DNA of 64,000 nucleotides, from contig CM053266.1 of assembly GCA_028583415.1 (NCBI GenBank), positions 41,535,758 through 41,599,757 on the forward strand, given 5' to 3'. The first letter of the stretch is position 1. Each line of letters begins with the position of its first letter. Positions 23,231-35,715 of the stretch are shown here, piece by piece. Origin of the DNA: Protea cynaroides (taxonomy: Eukaryota > Streptophyta > Magnoliopsida > Proteales > Proteaceae). The notes under the pieces are model-generated. The model searched no databases, was not told the origin of the DNA, and saw only the letters and a list, made by a program, of their open reading frames with translations. Both the position numbers and the translations under genes were made by a program.

Positions 23231-23411
23231 CTCTCTCTCATATTACATCTCATTTTGAATTGGGTCTTGCTTGGTGTAATCACATTTGATTACACTAATG
23301 TAATTACACCGAGCCAATAACCATGAAGGTGGCAAAATGATAGGCGATCAATTTGTTCAATGGTGATCTCTAAGGGGATGGAAAAAAAACTTCGGTCTTT
23401 CTTTTACGTAG
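21571..23411. other. intergenic region with simple repeats
   Basis: No gene is supported. It contains an A(26) run at about 22802-22826 and a CT microsatellite (about 23197-23243). Several short open frames lack homology and compositional support. The stretch 21950-22140 is slightly richer in GC but has no recognisable domain. Confidence 0.4.
23197..23243. repeat. (CT)n microsatellite
   Basis: Nearly uninterrupted CT dinucleotides in intergenic sequence. Confidence 0.9.
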
Positions 23412-23526
23412 TGGAAATAAACATTGATTTTTTTTTACATATAAAATATTACATGTAAAATTTTACCCAAAACAAATGGAATTGTAATATTTTATAAGTA
23501 AAAAAAAATTTCAATGTTTATTTCCA
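23412..23526. mobile_element. small MITE-like inverted repeat
   Basis: A perfect 16-bp inverted pair (TGGAAATAAACATTGA and TCAATGTTTATTTCCA) encloses further complementary sequence (ACATATAAAATATTACA against GTAATATTTTATAAGTA). The total is 115 bp, AT-rich and non-coding. A related half-copy (ACATATAAAATATTACACAT) follows at about 23611-23645. Confidence 0.7.
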
Positions 23527-23921
23527 ATAGGTAAATGAAATATGTTCTTTTTCTGTCTTCCTTAGAGATCATTGTATTTTACCTCTTGGAACAAACATTG
23601 AAAAACAAAATTACATATAAAATATTACACATAAAATTTTACCGTCAAAACAAATAGAGCAGTAGGGGATATTTTGATAACGATGTTTTATTTCATATGC
23701 AAAACACTTCCTTCTAACATTAAGAATTAACAGTCATATCTCTATTTAATGGAAAGGTAGTCTATAGAAATCAAATCTATTATATTGACTGCAAATATAA
23801 AAACACATAAACTAAGAAGGAATCCAATTATCACTCGATCCTTTCAGAAGATTAAATCATTCAAAGGATTGAATCCTCTTTGAAATCTTCTACAAATGAG
23901 GGGAGGAGGGGGGAGCGGGGA

Positions 23922-24163
23922 GGATTCACATCGTCTCCTCCCAATCATTCTGGGAGGATGGTGGCAACCTTCCTCGGATGATTGCCACGTGGCTCTCGGT
24001 GAATCCGAGACCCACGTTCGAGTCGACACCTACTGTCGGCTTGGCTTGTCGGCTGAGTGTCGGCTCAGACGTGGGTCTCGGATTCACCGAGAACCACGTG
24101 GCAACCATCCGAAGAAGATTGCCACTGTCCTCCCAGACCACTGGGAGGAGACGATGCGGATCC
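23922..24163. repeat. foldback repeat family, copy 5 (well preserved)
   Basis: Begins GGATTCACATCGTCTCCTCC and ends GGGAGGAGACGATGCGGATCC. The arms carry GGTGAATCCGAGACCCACGT and its mirror ACGTGGGTCTCGGATTCACC around a centre with TCGGCTTGGCTTGTCGGC. The arms pair almost throughout. The long open frames on both strands follow from the inverted repeat and the lack of stops in GC-rich arms. Confidence 0.85.
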
Positions 24164-24206
24164 GAGGGGGAGGGGGGAGGGGGGAGGGGGGGGGGGGGGG
24201 GGGGTA
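24164..24206. repeat. G-rich homopolymer tract
   Basis: GAGGGGG-type repeats ending in a run of about 20 G, directly beside foldback copy 5. This is a possible hot spot or an artefact, like the other poly-G tracts in the window. Confidence 0.85.
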
Positions 24207-24849
24207 GCTTCCCTTGTTCCGTTGGCCAATAGTAAAGAATAATTTTCAAAGCTCTATTCATCATGAATCAGCAATACAAGACGTGAAAATTAGAGTAATC
24301 GTGTTTGCTCTTACCACCATTCTCTTCATTTTGAAGTTAAAAAAAAAGAAAATGCAAAATTTGAGCACCATAGTTAGTCCTGATTAGTCCGCCGGCGCAA
24401 TTCACTCAATAAACTGGATTTTGGAGCTGTTTAAGTCCATTTAAACCATCTGCAAATGGGTCTATACCATACATGTTTAGTCCTCTTGTCTGGCCTGGGG
24501 CCCCTCCTTTAATTGAAGAAACATCGAGTATAAACCTGCTTAGCCAATATTTTTTGAGTAAGATCATATGCTGCAGTTTCAATCAGGTAATTTGTTGGGC
24601 AATCTAGATATGATAAATTGTTAAAACATGTTAAGATACTTACAAGCTCTTTGACACTTCTCCTAGTTCAGGACTTCCGCATTGTATCAAGACCTTCTGA
24701 TCCATGTCTGACACCAAAGAGTCTTTGGGGTGTTCTAAGGTTTTTGGAGCTGGATTACATTTAAGTTGAGTCAGTTTTCAACTTCAAAAAGGATAAAGTG
24801 GAATAAACAGAGCAAAACAAATCTCATGGGACCTAAGCAAAGGAAGGGA

Positions 24850-26858
24850 CTATTTACATGATTGATAGATGGCCTCCATGCTTCCATCGAGACCCAAGAG
24901 TTTCTACATCAGTGAGTGTGGTTGCATCAGGACAAGTATTCAGATATCAACATATCTCCAAATGAAGAGCATAAATGAAACTAAAGGAAAAGATGAGAAA
25001 ATACTATGTGAAGGAACTACAATCACCTTAAGAGTCTCATAGCATGCCTCAAGGTCATCATTTATTAATATATGATCAAAAAGATCTGATGACTTTCCTT
25101 GCTCAAGCTCCACTTTTGCAGCCCTCAATCTTTTTTGGACCTGTTCCTCAGTTTCCGTTCCCCTGTTTACAGAAATAAGGCTTTGAATTGGCTCCAATAT
25201 ACCAAAACAATCAAGAACTCAATGAAGCAAAGAAAAAAAAACTCTGAGATCTCCTGCTCACCGTCCACAAAGTCTCTTCTCAAGCTCCTCGAATGAGGGT
25301 GGGCAGATGAAGATGAAAATTGCTTCAAGGGAACTAGCTCTCACCTGCCTGGCACCTTGAACATCTATGTCAAGTATGCATCTCTACAAGACGAAGGAAC
25401 CAAATCAAAATCCACAGCCCATTTATAGTGATCCACATGCCATGCACATGGTATATATACTGAGCTAATCATTAATACATCCTAATGCTTGGAAGCCATC
25501 AGATGCACCCACCATAAGTTCTAAATAAAGATCAAGAGACCTGATTCTCCACTTATGCATTGGGCAAGTGTGCAACCTATTTAGACATTACATATAGATA
25601 CACGATCAAACATGATTAAAACAAAATCCTTTTTACCTTTCCTGCATCTGCTACTACTTGAACAGCTTCAACACTGGTCCCATAAAGATTTCCATGAACA
25701 GATGCAAATTCGAAGAACTTCCCATCTTGTATCGCCTTCTCCATCATGCTTCGTTTGGTGAAGTGGTAATGGACTCCATCCTTCTCCTTCTCCCTCGGAG
25801 CCCTGGTTGTGTGGCTCACAGAGAACCCAAACGTTGATGGGAATTCCTTCATCAATTTGGATATCAGCGTGCCCTTACCGACCCCAGAGGGGCCACTGAT
25901 AACAATTGGTTTAGGACCTTCACATTTGACACCTTTACTCCAAGCAACTACCTCAGTTTCCAACAACTTCTTCTGTTCTCTAACATATGGGGTATCCACC
26001 TAACAGTAAAATAAACCAACAGATCCATCAAATTAGGTTGGTGGGTCACAAATGACAGCAGTCCATGGGTAGAAAGGAAACAATGGAAAACAGTTAACAA
26101 GATGGCAAGTGTACATGATCAAAGTGGGTATAAAATTTGGAAGCAATGGATGCAAGGATTCTACACAGGCACCTGATACCAACCTCAAGAAACCAGGCAC
26201 AGTCATCCGGAGTGGAGTCCCCCTTAAGGATCAAAATTCTTTCTTTTTTTATGAGGAATACAGAGTGACCCTTGCATGGGGTGGGCTTTATACCCAGCAC
26301 AGTGGGAACATCCCTGTCAATTCCACCATGATTAATCGATGCACACTTGGAACTAACAGAAACGCAGCAACACAGAGGGTCTAGAACTCACCATTTACCC
26401 GTCGACTTGTCGAAAATACGGATGCCGATGGACAGGTTGGATCCATCGTCCGGACCCCCGATCACAAACTAAACAAGTCACAGGTGGTATTGCTAAGAAG
26501 ATGACTTGAAGAGATATTCATTTTATTAAGAACCCGGAAGGAGAGAAATAGCAAAATCAGAGGAAATACAGGGAGAAGATCCAAAACTGAATTTGCTTAC
26601 AATCTTCTCGCCAAGTATTGTAGCTGTCTGGAAGCCGCTGGATTCTGAATCAAGCCCAACTGGGAAAACTTCTTCTAGCCCATTTAGGAAGATTTTCTGA
26701 GCTTCACCCTGAATGAAAAATCATATTCCAACATGTTAGAAAACCTCCAATGATCGGATTACATTGATTAGACAAGTAGCTAATACTGTACCAAGATTAT
26801 TATTTTAAATCTATTTCCCCCTAAAGGGATTAGAAATTAAATAAGGAGATCTCACCAT
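24850..26858 (-). CDS. GK: guanylate kinase with kelch-like N-terminus
   Basis: The enzyme phosphorylates GMP to GDP with ATP. Plant cytosolic forms carry an extra N-terminal segment. Coding exons on the minus strand are 26856-26858 (ATG only), 26601-26708, 26392-26468, 26184-26313, 25637-25999, 25262-25383, 25027-25162 and 24850-24903. The total is 993 nt, 330 aa, in frame throughout. The N-terminal kelch-like part (about residues 38-106) includes FVIGGPDDGSNLSIG and PCKGHSVFLIKKERILIL. The kinase part follows: P-loop GPSGVGKG at 142-149, then SHTTRAPREKEKDGVHYHF for GMP binding, FFEFASVHGNLYGTS, and LDIDVQGARQVR. The helical EEQVQKRLRAA segment follows, and the protein ends KLLGLDGSMEAIYQSCK. 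From memory, Arabidopsis relatives are about 390 aa, so the C-terminal tail is shorter here. The initiator ATG is the last codon of a 36-nt exon. Confidence 0.93.
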
Positions 26859-26891
26859 GGTGAAATCCAGTTCCAGGATTTAAGCTTCAAC
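26856..26891 (-). other. GK: 36-nt leader exon carrying only the GK start codon
   Basis: Bounded by TCTTCTCAG| at its 5' side and by CACCATG|GTGAGATC at its 3' side, so the ATG is its last three bases. The next exon continues GGTGAAGCTCAG (M-GEAQ), matching the MGEA start I recall for plant guanylate kinases. Confidence 0.75.
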
Positions 26892-27454
26892 CTGAGAAGA
26901 CATCAATATAAGAGAAACAGGAGATCAGAACATTAATGGCATAAGTCTATGGATCTCGGTATTCAGAATGAAAGGAAATATAGAGAAGCAGAGCATCCAA
27001 TAGAAAGGCCAAGATAGCGGAAATGCAGATCCTAAACAATGTAGAGACTAAATGAAAAAGGGAATAAGATGACAAAAATAATTATACAACATGCCCAGCG
27101 AAAAACAAAAGAAAAGGAGAAACCAGTGAATCACTAAAACAACGAGCAAAATCGATTTTTTTTTCTCCGAGGCCAGGGGAGACGGTTGCCAACCTGCTCG
27201 AAACCATGTCTTGTCTTAAACAATCGATTAACTAATCGGAAAACCCAATAATAAAATCCAAAAAATAAAATAAGGAAAAATCAACTTACTTGATAGCATT
27301 ACTCCAAAAATACAGACAGGGATAAAAAAACAGAAACAGAGGAACTTTTATAAGCTCCACTACAATAGCGGAACGATCTTGGATTCAATGATTTGTAGCT
27401 AAATCAAACCAACAGGGACTGAGAAAATAAAAAGTACCCCAAAATAAAAATTAC

Positions 27455-27677
27455 CTTGTATTTAGAGGATCCCTCTAAGAGCAGTAAACTTTGGAGGTGG
27501 ATCGATAGATACCAGGCTCTCGAGCCAGACTCGCCCAAGACTAAGCCTTCCTTCGAATGTGGAAATTGGGTTTCAAACCTTAAAATGAATCAGCGAAGAA
27601 CAAAAAGAGAAGAATGAAGAATTGGTTTCAAACTTGGAAGAAAATAACACAATGCATTTACATATATATATATCTAT

Positions 27678-27690
<13 letters not shown>
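27455..27690 (-). other. GK: probable first 5' UTR exon and promoter-proximal region of GK
   Basis: A donor reading AATACAAG|GTAATT on the minus strand lies at 27454/27455. The upstream boundary is unknown. An AT-rich ATATATATAT stretch near 27662-27672 and a GA tract immediately beyond are compatible with a core promoter. Confidence 0.45.

Positions 27691-27703
<13 letters not shown>
27678..27703. repeat. (GA)n microsatellite near the GK 5' end
   Basis: About 12 GA units. On the GK-coding strand this is a CT-rich tract, a common feature of plant 5' leaders and promoters. Confidence 0.85.
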
Positions 27704-27708
<5 letters not shown>

Positions 27709-27984
27709 TAGCGGGAGAAGGAGTGACAGACAAGGACGGAGAATCAATAAAAGTCAATTTTTGCCGTCTCCGCCTCGTTTAGTTTGCATTCAATTCACTC
27801 AACCAGAAAACTGGCGCACCCTCACTCACTCAAAAGAGACACCCAGGACTGTCCTATTGTCTTTTTCAAGGAACCTTCTTTTCAACTCTTTCTTTGATTT
27901 TTGGGTCTTCAAAAAATTCAAACCATCAAAATTTTATTCACAGAATCAGAGGTCCCAATTTTGATTGAAAGTTGGAAGCTACTC

Positions 27985-28016
<32 letters not shown>

Positions 28017-28114
28017 TGTGGTTAACAGTGAACTTCATTCTCTCAATCTGCCAGAAGACAAAATAGGTACAAGCCACTCACTCTGGGCTCACAAGCTTCC
28101 AAATTTAGGGTTTC

Positions 28115-28119
<5 letters not shown>

Positions 28120-28159
<40 letters not shown>
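28120..28159. repeat. (CT)n microsatellite
   Basis: About 20 CT units with one TT interruption. Confidence 0.9.
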
Positions 28160-28162
<3 letters not shown>

Positions 28163-28502
28163 GTTTCTAAATTTTTAATTAGAATTCTAGTTTGAAATCA
28201 AATCCTAGGAGCTGTTTGGTTATGGGACCTTATAGTTGCAAGTCTATTCAGTGGCTCATGGTGACAGGCTGCTGGTTTTATAGCCTTATGCCCTAAAAGA
28301 GTATGAAAGTTCAAACCTCCCGTGGGTCATACTGTCATTATACATGTTACCAAACACTCCTTGTATAGAGAATATCTTTCCAAAGAACCAGATGTCAGCA
28401 CATGCAATATTGAAAAAACATTGCTGGAACCAACCAACACTATTTTGGCTGTTTGAGAGGGTATTGATTTACATACAAGTTGAACTGACATTCCCTTATC
28501 AG

Positions 28503-28602
28503 CTTGAATGAAGGATTTGGATTCACCCAAACCTCAAGTGTCCAACATCTAAAGGGTCATTCCATTTCCATCCAAGGCCAAAGATGAAGAGGATTTGAAT
28601 CC
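28503..28602. repeat. foldback repeat family, degenerate right arm
   Basis: GCTTGAATGAAGGATTTGGA, then TTCACCCAAACCTCAAGTGT, matches the right arm of copy 1 (GGACTCGGATTCATCCAAAC). It ends GAAGAGGATTTGAATCC like other family members. The left arm is not recognisable. Confidence 0.65.
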
Positions 28603-29161
28603 AAAGAAGTGAGCTATGAAATTGTAATGTAACTTCTTTTTACCACACATAACTGTATTCCACAAAGAAAGATAAAAAAAGGATTTATCCCCATTGGATT
28701 AAAATATTTTATACTTAAAAAGGACAAAAAAATAAGGCTGCAAATTTGTTTCCACTCACTTTAGTTGCAACAAGATTTTCTTAACATTAAACCAATTAAA
28801 GAGAGCTTTTCCTTAACCTTGGGTAACCTAACGGAAGGATTTATGACATTTTTTATGTACACGTAAATTTTCAAAATGCTTTTTACCAAAAAAAAATATA
28901 TATATATATATAAAAATAAAAATTCCAAAATGCTCTTGACAATGCTCCCAGAGTCTCCTCCAAGCATTGGAAAACTTATTTCAATAGATCCTTCTTTCAA
29001 GCTTGGTGGCTTTGAAGAATATATTGGCTAGTTTAGCTAGCAAGGACTCTTGTTTGGTGACGCCATATTTTTCTTCAAAAGGTACATGGGCTTTGCTATT
29101 TCTGATAAATTGGATATTAATGAGAGCTTATTAATTTGTAGTCTTCAAATTTTCAAATAGC

Positions 29162-29455
29162 TAAGGTTTTCTTTGATATAGTTTATATTTGTGTTTATAA
29201 GTTATTTATGATAAATCATTTATGAGAATAAATTATGAGTCATAAATAATAATCGTTTGGTACCACTAGACATAAAGAAGTTATAATAGACTATCACAAT
29301 AATGATAAACATCTAACCAAACTTATTTGTAGATTTTAGATTATATCAATTTATTTTAAATATAAATAAGTACCTTAAAACATATTAAACAACTACAAGA
29401 TCATAATGTATTATATAATGAAGGGATTCTATAATACATACCAAAGAAAGCCTTA
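29162..29455. mobile_element. Tourist-like MITE, diverged second copy
   Basis: Ends TAAGGTTTTCTTTG and CAAAGAAAGCCTTA form an inverted pair close to the MITE at 1479-1761. Internally it carries ATCGTTTGGTACCACTAGAC, the reverse complement of the internal motif of that element, so the two copies are in opposite orientation. The target duplication is not clear. Confidence 0.7.
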
Positions 29456-29693
29456 GTTCAGTGGCCAACCTATCTAATTTATAAGTGTCCTTCAAGAGGA
29501 AGATATAAAAGAATAGCTAATGAAAAAAAAATGGACCAAATAAAAAAATTCAAATATAATTATGGTTACTCATATAAAATTTTTTTAATGGTCATTCAAG
29601 GACCATAATGTTGAATTATAATTCTAAACAAATCTATTTAGAAAAATATGAATTGCCCATCTAATGAATTTTTCCTTCTACATATTTAATTTA

Positions 29694-31126
29694 GAAAAAA
29701 TTTCATCTACACCTCATCAAAGATCGTTAACATCATCTACACCCACAAAAATGCAAAAACTTCATCTACACCCCAAAATTTTGGTTGTGGTAATCAAAGA
29801 AGTCCACTCCATCAGTTGATTCCCGTTAGACGTTGACGTCAGGTGGATTGAAATTTTTCACAGACGAGAATACCCTTTTGGTCAATTGAAAAGACCAATA
29901 CACTTTATTTAATTTTTTACCTTACCCCCAAAATTTCTAACCTTTTCTTCTTCGTCGACGACTGTGAAGGTCTCCTTGACTCAACATAGAGGGGTTCGGA
30001 TGGAGAGATTCAACAGGGTGGACGGCTCCAAGATGTGGAGGAAAGGGGAAGGAAGTGATTTCGGAGAATCCGAATGAAGATGAGAGATTATTAGAGAGAT
30101 GTCTTACAACTAAATAGAGTTAGGGCTTCAGCAGTAGGGATTTAGCAGCCATTCCTACAATACTTACCGAGGAATAGCTTGGACTTGGAAGAATCTAAAG
30201 AGAAGGTGGAGTGGAGCTTCGAAGGATTAGCGTCAATGGGGGAGAGAACGGTGTTGAAGAAAACGTATAAGCCTAAAATTATGAGGATAGTAGCAAGGGT
30301 TGGTTTCAGAAAGACTTCCGCGCCATTGTTGAACCTAGGGTTATGCCATTACAGGGACGAGGAGAAGAAGCAGAGTAGGGTTTGGATTTTCTGGGTTTAC
30401 TTCGAGGTTCAGACATGCTTCGACAGTGCCTTTATAGGGCAGAAGATGCTTGGATTCTGACCAGAGATGTTATTGGAGGAGAATGACAAATTTTTAATTA
30501 CAATTCAACGAATTAATGATTGTAACCGTCTCCTGAAAAATATATTTTGATGTCAAATTTTTAATTACAATTCAACGAATTAATGATTGTAGATGCTCGG
30601 ATTCAGACTTCAATATTATGCACAGCTGCATAGCCGGAGACGATGAACTACGGACGAGGGAGGAGAGAGGAGCGGGAGGACGACACTCTTCTTCGTCGAT
30701 TCCTAATTTCAGTTTTGCTCTTCTGAAGTCAAAAACCCAAAACAGAAAAATTCATCCATCGTCTCTTTCCTTTCCGTTGGCGGAGGTGTCTCTGTAGATA
30801 GGAGACATAGCTCCAGCCCTCAAGGCCACCAGATCCCAACAGTGAATCAGAGATCCTATGACCATAACAGAACAGAGGTTCTGGTTGTGCTTGAAATAGA
30901 GACTTTTTTTCTTGATTGAGAGAGTAAATGTAAGTTCCAATACAAGGTCAAACTAGTCATTCTACTTAATTTTTAAATTTTTTTAATTTATAATATGAAG
31001 AGTAAAATTGTATATTAACAATTTAAGTGATTTTCGTCAGTTAAGTGGAACCTAGGTGATGTTTTTATAATCTTGTGGGTGTAGATGATGTTAACAATCC
31101 TTGATGGGGTGTAGATGAATTTTTTT
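29694..31126. mobile_element. Mutator-like non-autonomous element
   Basis: The left end contains TTCATCTACACCTCATCAAA, GATCGTTAACATCATCTACA and CCCACAA. The right end is the inverted, lightly diverged counterpart (about 60 bp). An 11-bp direct repeat, TATTTAATTTA, flanks both sides (29683-29693 and 31127-31137), in the 9-11 bp range typical of Mutator elements. The 1.3-kb interior has no transposase. It contains a duplicated 45-bp block (30492-30534 and 30549-30591) and a more GC-rich part (29950-30480, 30590-30870) that could be captured host sequence. It bears an open frame (30179-30460) without recognised domains. Confidence 0.72.
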
Positions 31127-31137
31127 TATTTAATTTA

Positions 31138-32276
31138 AGTTAATAATTATCTTTTTGACACTTAACTTGACACCTCTTAAGGTGTCAATTAAATTGTTTT
31201 TTTAAAATATAAAATAATATGGGTAAAATATGTCATTCACTAATGTAACTTGATTATTTTGAAATCCCTCTTTTAGTTTTAATCTAAAGATATTTTTTGA
31301 AATAAAACAAAAAACAATCAAAAAAAGGTTACATGTTCTAAATATACCCATGAAGGTTCTAAATTTTTTTTGTTTCCACGCACTATATGATTAATGATAG
31401 GTTGGAAAACTTTTTTTCAGACAAAAGTGAATGACTAAAAATCTAGTTCATGTAGATTAGATTTCCATTGAAACAATTAACTCTCATATTTCTTCGATTG
31501 AACGAATTGATGGATTGGAGAAGATCGATCCTCTCTTCCCCTCTTGATTAAGTGACAATCTCATACATGTTAAATTTATTTTTTATTTTTTATTTTTTAT
31601 TTTACTTTAAGTCAAATCAAAGGCATCATTTAGACACCAAACTACTTAAAGCCATTTGCTTTAAATATTCTAAATTGTTAGTTAAAAGTGTTTTCTTTAC
31701 CTTTACTTCTCTTAAGTTATTCAATCCAAAAGTGTAAACCACCAAGAAATATAATGGCATCCAAGATATCAAAATTAGGTAATGTGGGACTAATTTGTGC
31801 TGTTGTAGTCATCATCTCTGATTTTCTATAGGTTTTATGACTTTATCTTGTAGGAGGTAAAATAATAAAAAAAAATAATATAATTTATCATGTGCTTAAT
31901 CTAGATCATGAATTTTTTTTATCTAACCATCAAAATAGCCACATTATCAATCTAATAATATTTAAAGTGTATGAAAAAAGGGTTTCTGTCACGGGAGTGT
32001 GTTAGAACCAATTTTTCTTATTGGGCTTTGAACTTAGTCGTCTCTCATGGCTTTTCAATTGTCTACTTGTCTTCTTTTCATTGGAGCAATAGAGTGTCGT
32101 CTACAACAGTGCTGTAGAGAATCAGGTTCCATTTATTACGCCCAAATGACACCCCCGCCTCCCCCCAAACCTACCCCCACAGATGGATATCCCCTTATGA
32201 TTCCATCACTGTTCATGGGGTGTGGGATTAAAATTGAACATGAATAGATGGACCATGGATAAAGAAGTCCGGATCT
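31138..32276. other. intergenic AT-rich DNA, no gene found
   Basis: No coding frame or repeat with clear structure. Multiple A and T runs. Confidence 0.4.
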
Positions 32277-32331
32277 TCTCCCACATGGGTAGATTCAGAC
32301 TCTAGGGAGAGTACCCATGTGGGGAGAGGAG
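32277..32331. repeat. short palindrome
   Basis: CTCCCACATGGGTA pairs with TACCCATGTGGGGAG across a 25-bp loop. The flanks (GGATCTTCTCCCACA and GGAGAGGATCC) resemble the ends of the foldback family, so it may be a much reduced member. Confidence 0.55.
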
Positions 32332-35300
32332 AGGATCCTTTGCCTGTAGCCATCAATGAGAGCAGGCAATAGTACATCGGTCAATAATAACCTAGTAGGG
32401 CAAGGGAGGGAAGGGGAGGGGCTGGGGTGGGAGTCTGGATTTTTTATTTTTATTTTTGTCCTCTTATATGGTGAGGGGGGATGTTACAGGGATGGTTCTT
32501 GAAAACTAGTCCCACACTCCCACTTGGCCTAGTTGTTGAAATAAATAAAGTAATCCTCAATGGCTTGTGGGGTGGGATATCAGTTTTCCATTGAATTGAG
32601 AAAATTTCAAACTTCAACTGCAAGGGATAAGGGAGCTAATAAGCAATGGATCAATAATGTACTTATGGCACCTCCTAACATGCACAATTGGGATGTTAAC
32701 ATCTCCCTTCAGGAACACAAAATTTCATACATTTGATGGAATTTTAATTTAATCCACCTACTACTCTTTCATACCCCCATCCTTCGATCTAGAGATACTT
32801 ATCAAAGCATTCTTCAAATCAAAAAGGGCTTTGGCGGGTATGGGGGTGGGTTCCCCTGTTGTTGGAGGGATTTGAACAGTGATTCAATGGCCAGAGTTCA
32901 TGCCTATATCAATATACCAATATGTAAACTCTAGATGTTGGATTACAGTTGGAAAAACCAAACATGAGACTATTTTTTTTTCTAGTTGTCAAAGAATCAT
33001 GTAAACTCACCTAGTACTAAGAATTGATCAGACTTTATATTTAGTTTTTTGGTAGATTTTAAAGCTTGATTCAAGTGCATAAGATTCAGTAATTTTACAC
33101 CCCCCCTCTCTCTCTCTCTTCATGGCAATTTGAAGATTTTGTCATCTCCCACTGCTAGTTGAGAGTCACATGCTCATGTTGGAAGAGGCCCAAAAAAACC
33201 GTTGGCATAATGGAGGAGTCGGTCCTTGTTTACTGGGACCGCATTCCCTGTTAATGCATTGATGGCAAAAAGCCACGTTTCACTGTGATCAATGGCTTCA
33301 GAATTCAAATATCGGACCCATGGTTCTGAAAACAAACTGGATCTGTGGGCCATCTTCTCTGGCATCCCACAAACACGAACTGTGAGGTTAAACCAATAAA
33401 GAAAGAGTACACACAGAGATAAATTTCTTTATTAAAGATAAATTAATCTCTTAAAATGTTCATACAGTTCAATTATACGGTACTGTAGTAAGAAAACAGA
33501 ACAACTGTGGACATTTTATGTTGTCCCACCTTGTATCTGATGGCTGGCATCATATATGCTCTTCTCCTTCACTTTGAATAACTTCTTCATCTTCATATTG
33601 GAATGAACTAATCGGTCTATCCACACCACCTGGTGGAGCCCCCCATTTGCAGCTGCTTTGGTCTCCTGCGGAATGGTTGGTCTCTGTGGCACTAATTACA
33701 GTTTGCTGCGTGTTTACCAAAAAAAAAAAACCTACAGTTTGCTGCGTCTCCATCATTCCTGATAAAGCTGGTTTCCAAAGCATCATCAATTATATTGAGG
33801 ACCCCCTTTTGATACCTGCAAAAGGTTTAAGATGGGTAAGGTAAGTCACACTAAAGGGTGTTCCAATGTACAAAGCTCCTACTACTGTAGAGTTTGGGGA
33901 AGGATAGAATATACGCAACCTTACTTCCGCAACACGAATAGACTATTATGTGAGCCACACTACCTGAAAAAAATGAGCATTCATCTGTGTTCAACAACAC
34001 CTACCATGACATTTTTTTGGTGCCTCATCGTACCTAAGCAGTAATATTATCGCCATTGCATAAAATAGCCTTGCAGTCCACTTAGGCTTTTCCTCTTTCA
34101 TCTTTTTTGGGCCAAAACCGGAATAGTTCTTTCAATGTTGCTTCTCCTGCAAAGATATTTGGGAAAACCCAGACACGCTTTCCAAGGACGATCCATAGTG
34201 CACCAAAGATCACAAATCTTGCTGCAAATTAAATAGCGACTTTCAGGAACAGAAACAAATCAAACAGCAGCAAAATTTTCTACCTCTCTGTCCTTTTTTT
34301 TTTTTTTTTCCTGGTGAGCAAATTACCCACATCCGACCACAAACTAAAGAAAGCTTGTCATGATAACAAGAAAACAAATACAAGTACAGACCTAAATTAT
34401 TCCAAATGAAATAAAAGAAGGTCAAGAAAGATTATTCTCGGGAGAGTTTTACAATAAAGGGTGTTTGTAAAAGAACAGCAGAATATGAAGGAAAACAGGG
34501 AGTTTGGGTGGGGTGGGTGCTAAGGAAAAAGTTCAAAAAGATGTAGTAGGAGACATCACTTCTCAGAAAATAATATCACCACAGCGATTAACAAGAACAG
34601 GTTATGGACCAGTAGATTCATACGATGCTGGAGTCACGAAAGGCAGCAATTTCTCTCAAGTAACTTGAGTTTAAAAGTATCATTTTTTTTAGAGTTTAAC
34701 CAGTTGAAACTATTATTCATTTATCAAGCACTCCAATATATTTTATTTTTATAGTCAAATCTATACCCCACTAGGAGATGGGTTCGCTTGGCAAGGGCTA
34801 ATTTGAATAAATTCTCTTGGCATCTACATCATCCAGCTTGAGTTCATCATACATGGCATGTTTCCACAAGCATGCATAACTCAGCACAACTAGGCCTTTC
34901 TACAACATGCATGAATTTTGCAAACCACAAACCATATTCAACTCAGTGGCTACGATTCTAAAACTGAATATGGCCATCAATTCCGAAGTTCTACCTACTT
35001 TTAGATCACATAGCAAGTTTTCCATGAAATTTTCACATGCAAAATTTCAGTTGTAGAACAAAATTGGAAGCAAATAAAGATGGAGGAAAAAGGTTAGAAA
35101 GGAATAAATTAAACATAATATCTGAGCACTTACAGCCATATCTGAGCACTTAGCTCTTCCATATGTATCTAGACTCTCACCTAGGTAAAGTAACTGAGGT
35201 ATCTAAAAGTTCTGAGACATAAGAAAAAAAAAAAGGACAGTCAACAATGTTTGGACAAATCCTAAATACTCCACAACTTACATAAGAGCACAGTGAATAT

Positions 35301-35715
35301 AAGTAGAAGAAGTACAGGAAACAAGCAAATTGCTAGTATCAAAAAAGGCCAAATGAATGAGAGAATTGTCTGCCATAAAGACTATTGTTTCACAAACGTC
35401 CATGCGAAAAAAGCATCGTTATCAGAGAACACTTGATCCTGCACAAACACGGAAAAATTAGGAAGAACACGCTAGAAATAAAAATTCGATCAACAGAAAA
35501 AACAAGAAAGACATGCTTTTGACCTGCTACAGAAATTAGAGAATATATCAAACAGTATAACACAGAAAGAGGCTCATGATCAACTATGCTATAGCAATAA
35601 CAAAATCCCAAATCTTGGCATGTGCTGCGTGCAATTTAGGGAGCATATGAAGTTCATAAATTAGGGAATATATCAGACAGTGTAACACAGAAAGAAGCAC
35701 ATGATCAACTATGCT

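Larger units (their letters stand above)
27704..29161. other. intergenic region left of the MITE, no gene found
   Basis: It contains C/T-rich sequence, a CT microsatellite (about 28120-28159), a poly-T stretch (27986-28015), a degenerate foldback-family arm (28503-28602) and an A/T-rich stretch with TATATATATATA (28897-28911). Short open frames lack any recognisable domain. Confidence 0.4.

Noticed and set aside
23844..24264. Several overlapping open frames of 60-112 codons on both strands
   Set aside because: They lie in the arms of foldback copy 5 and the G-rich tract beside it. Inverted GC-rich arms lack stops on both strands, so the frames are a side effect.
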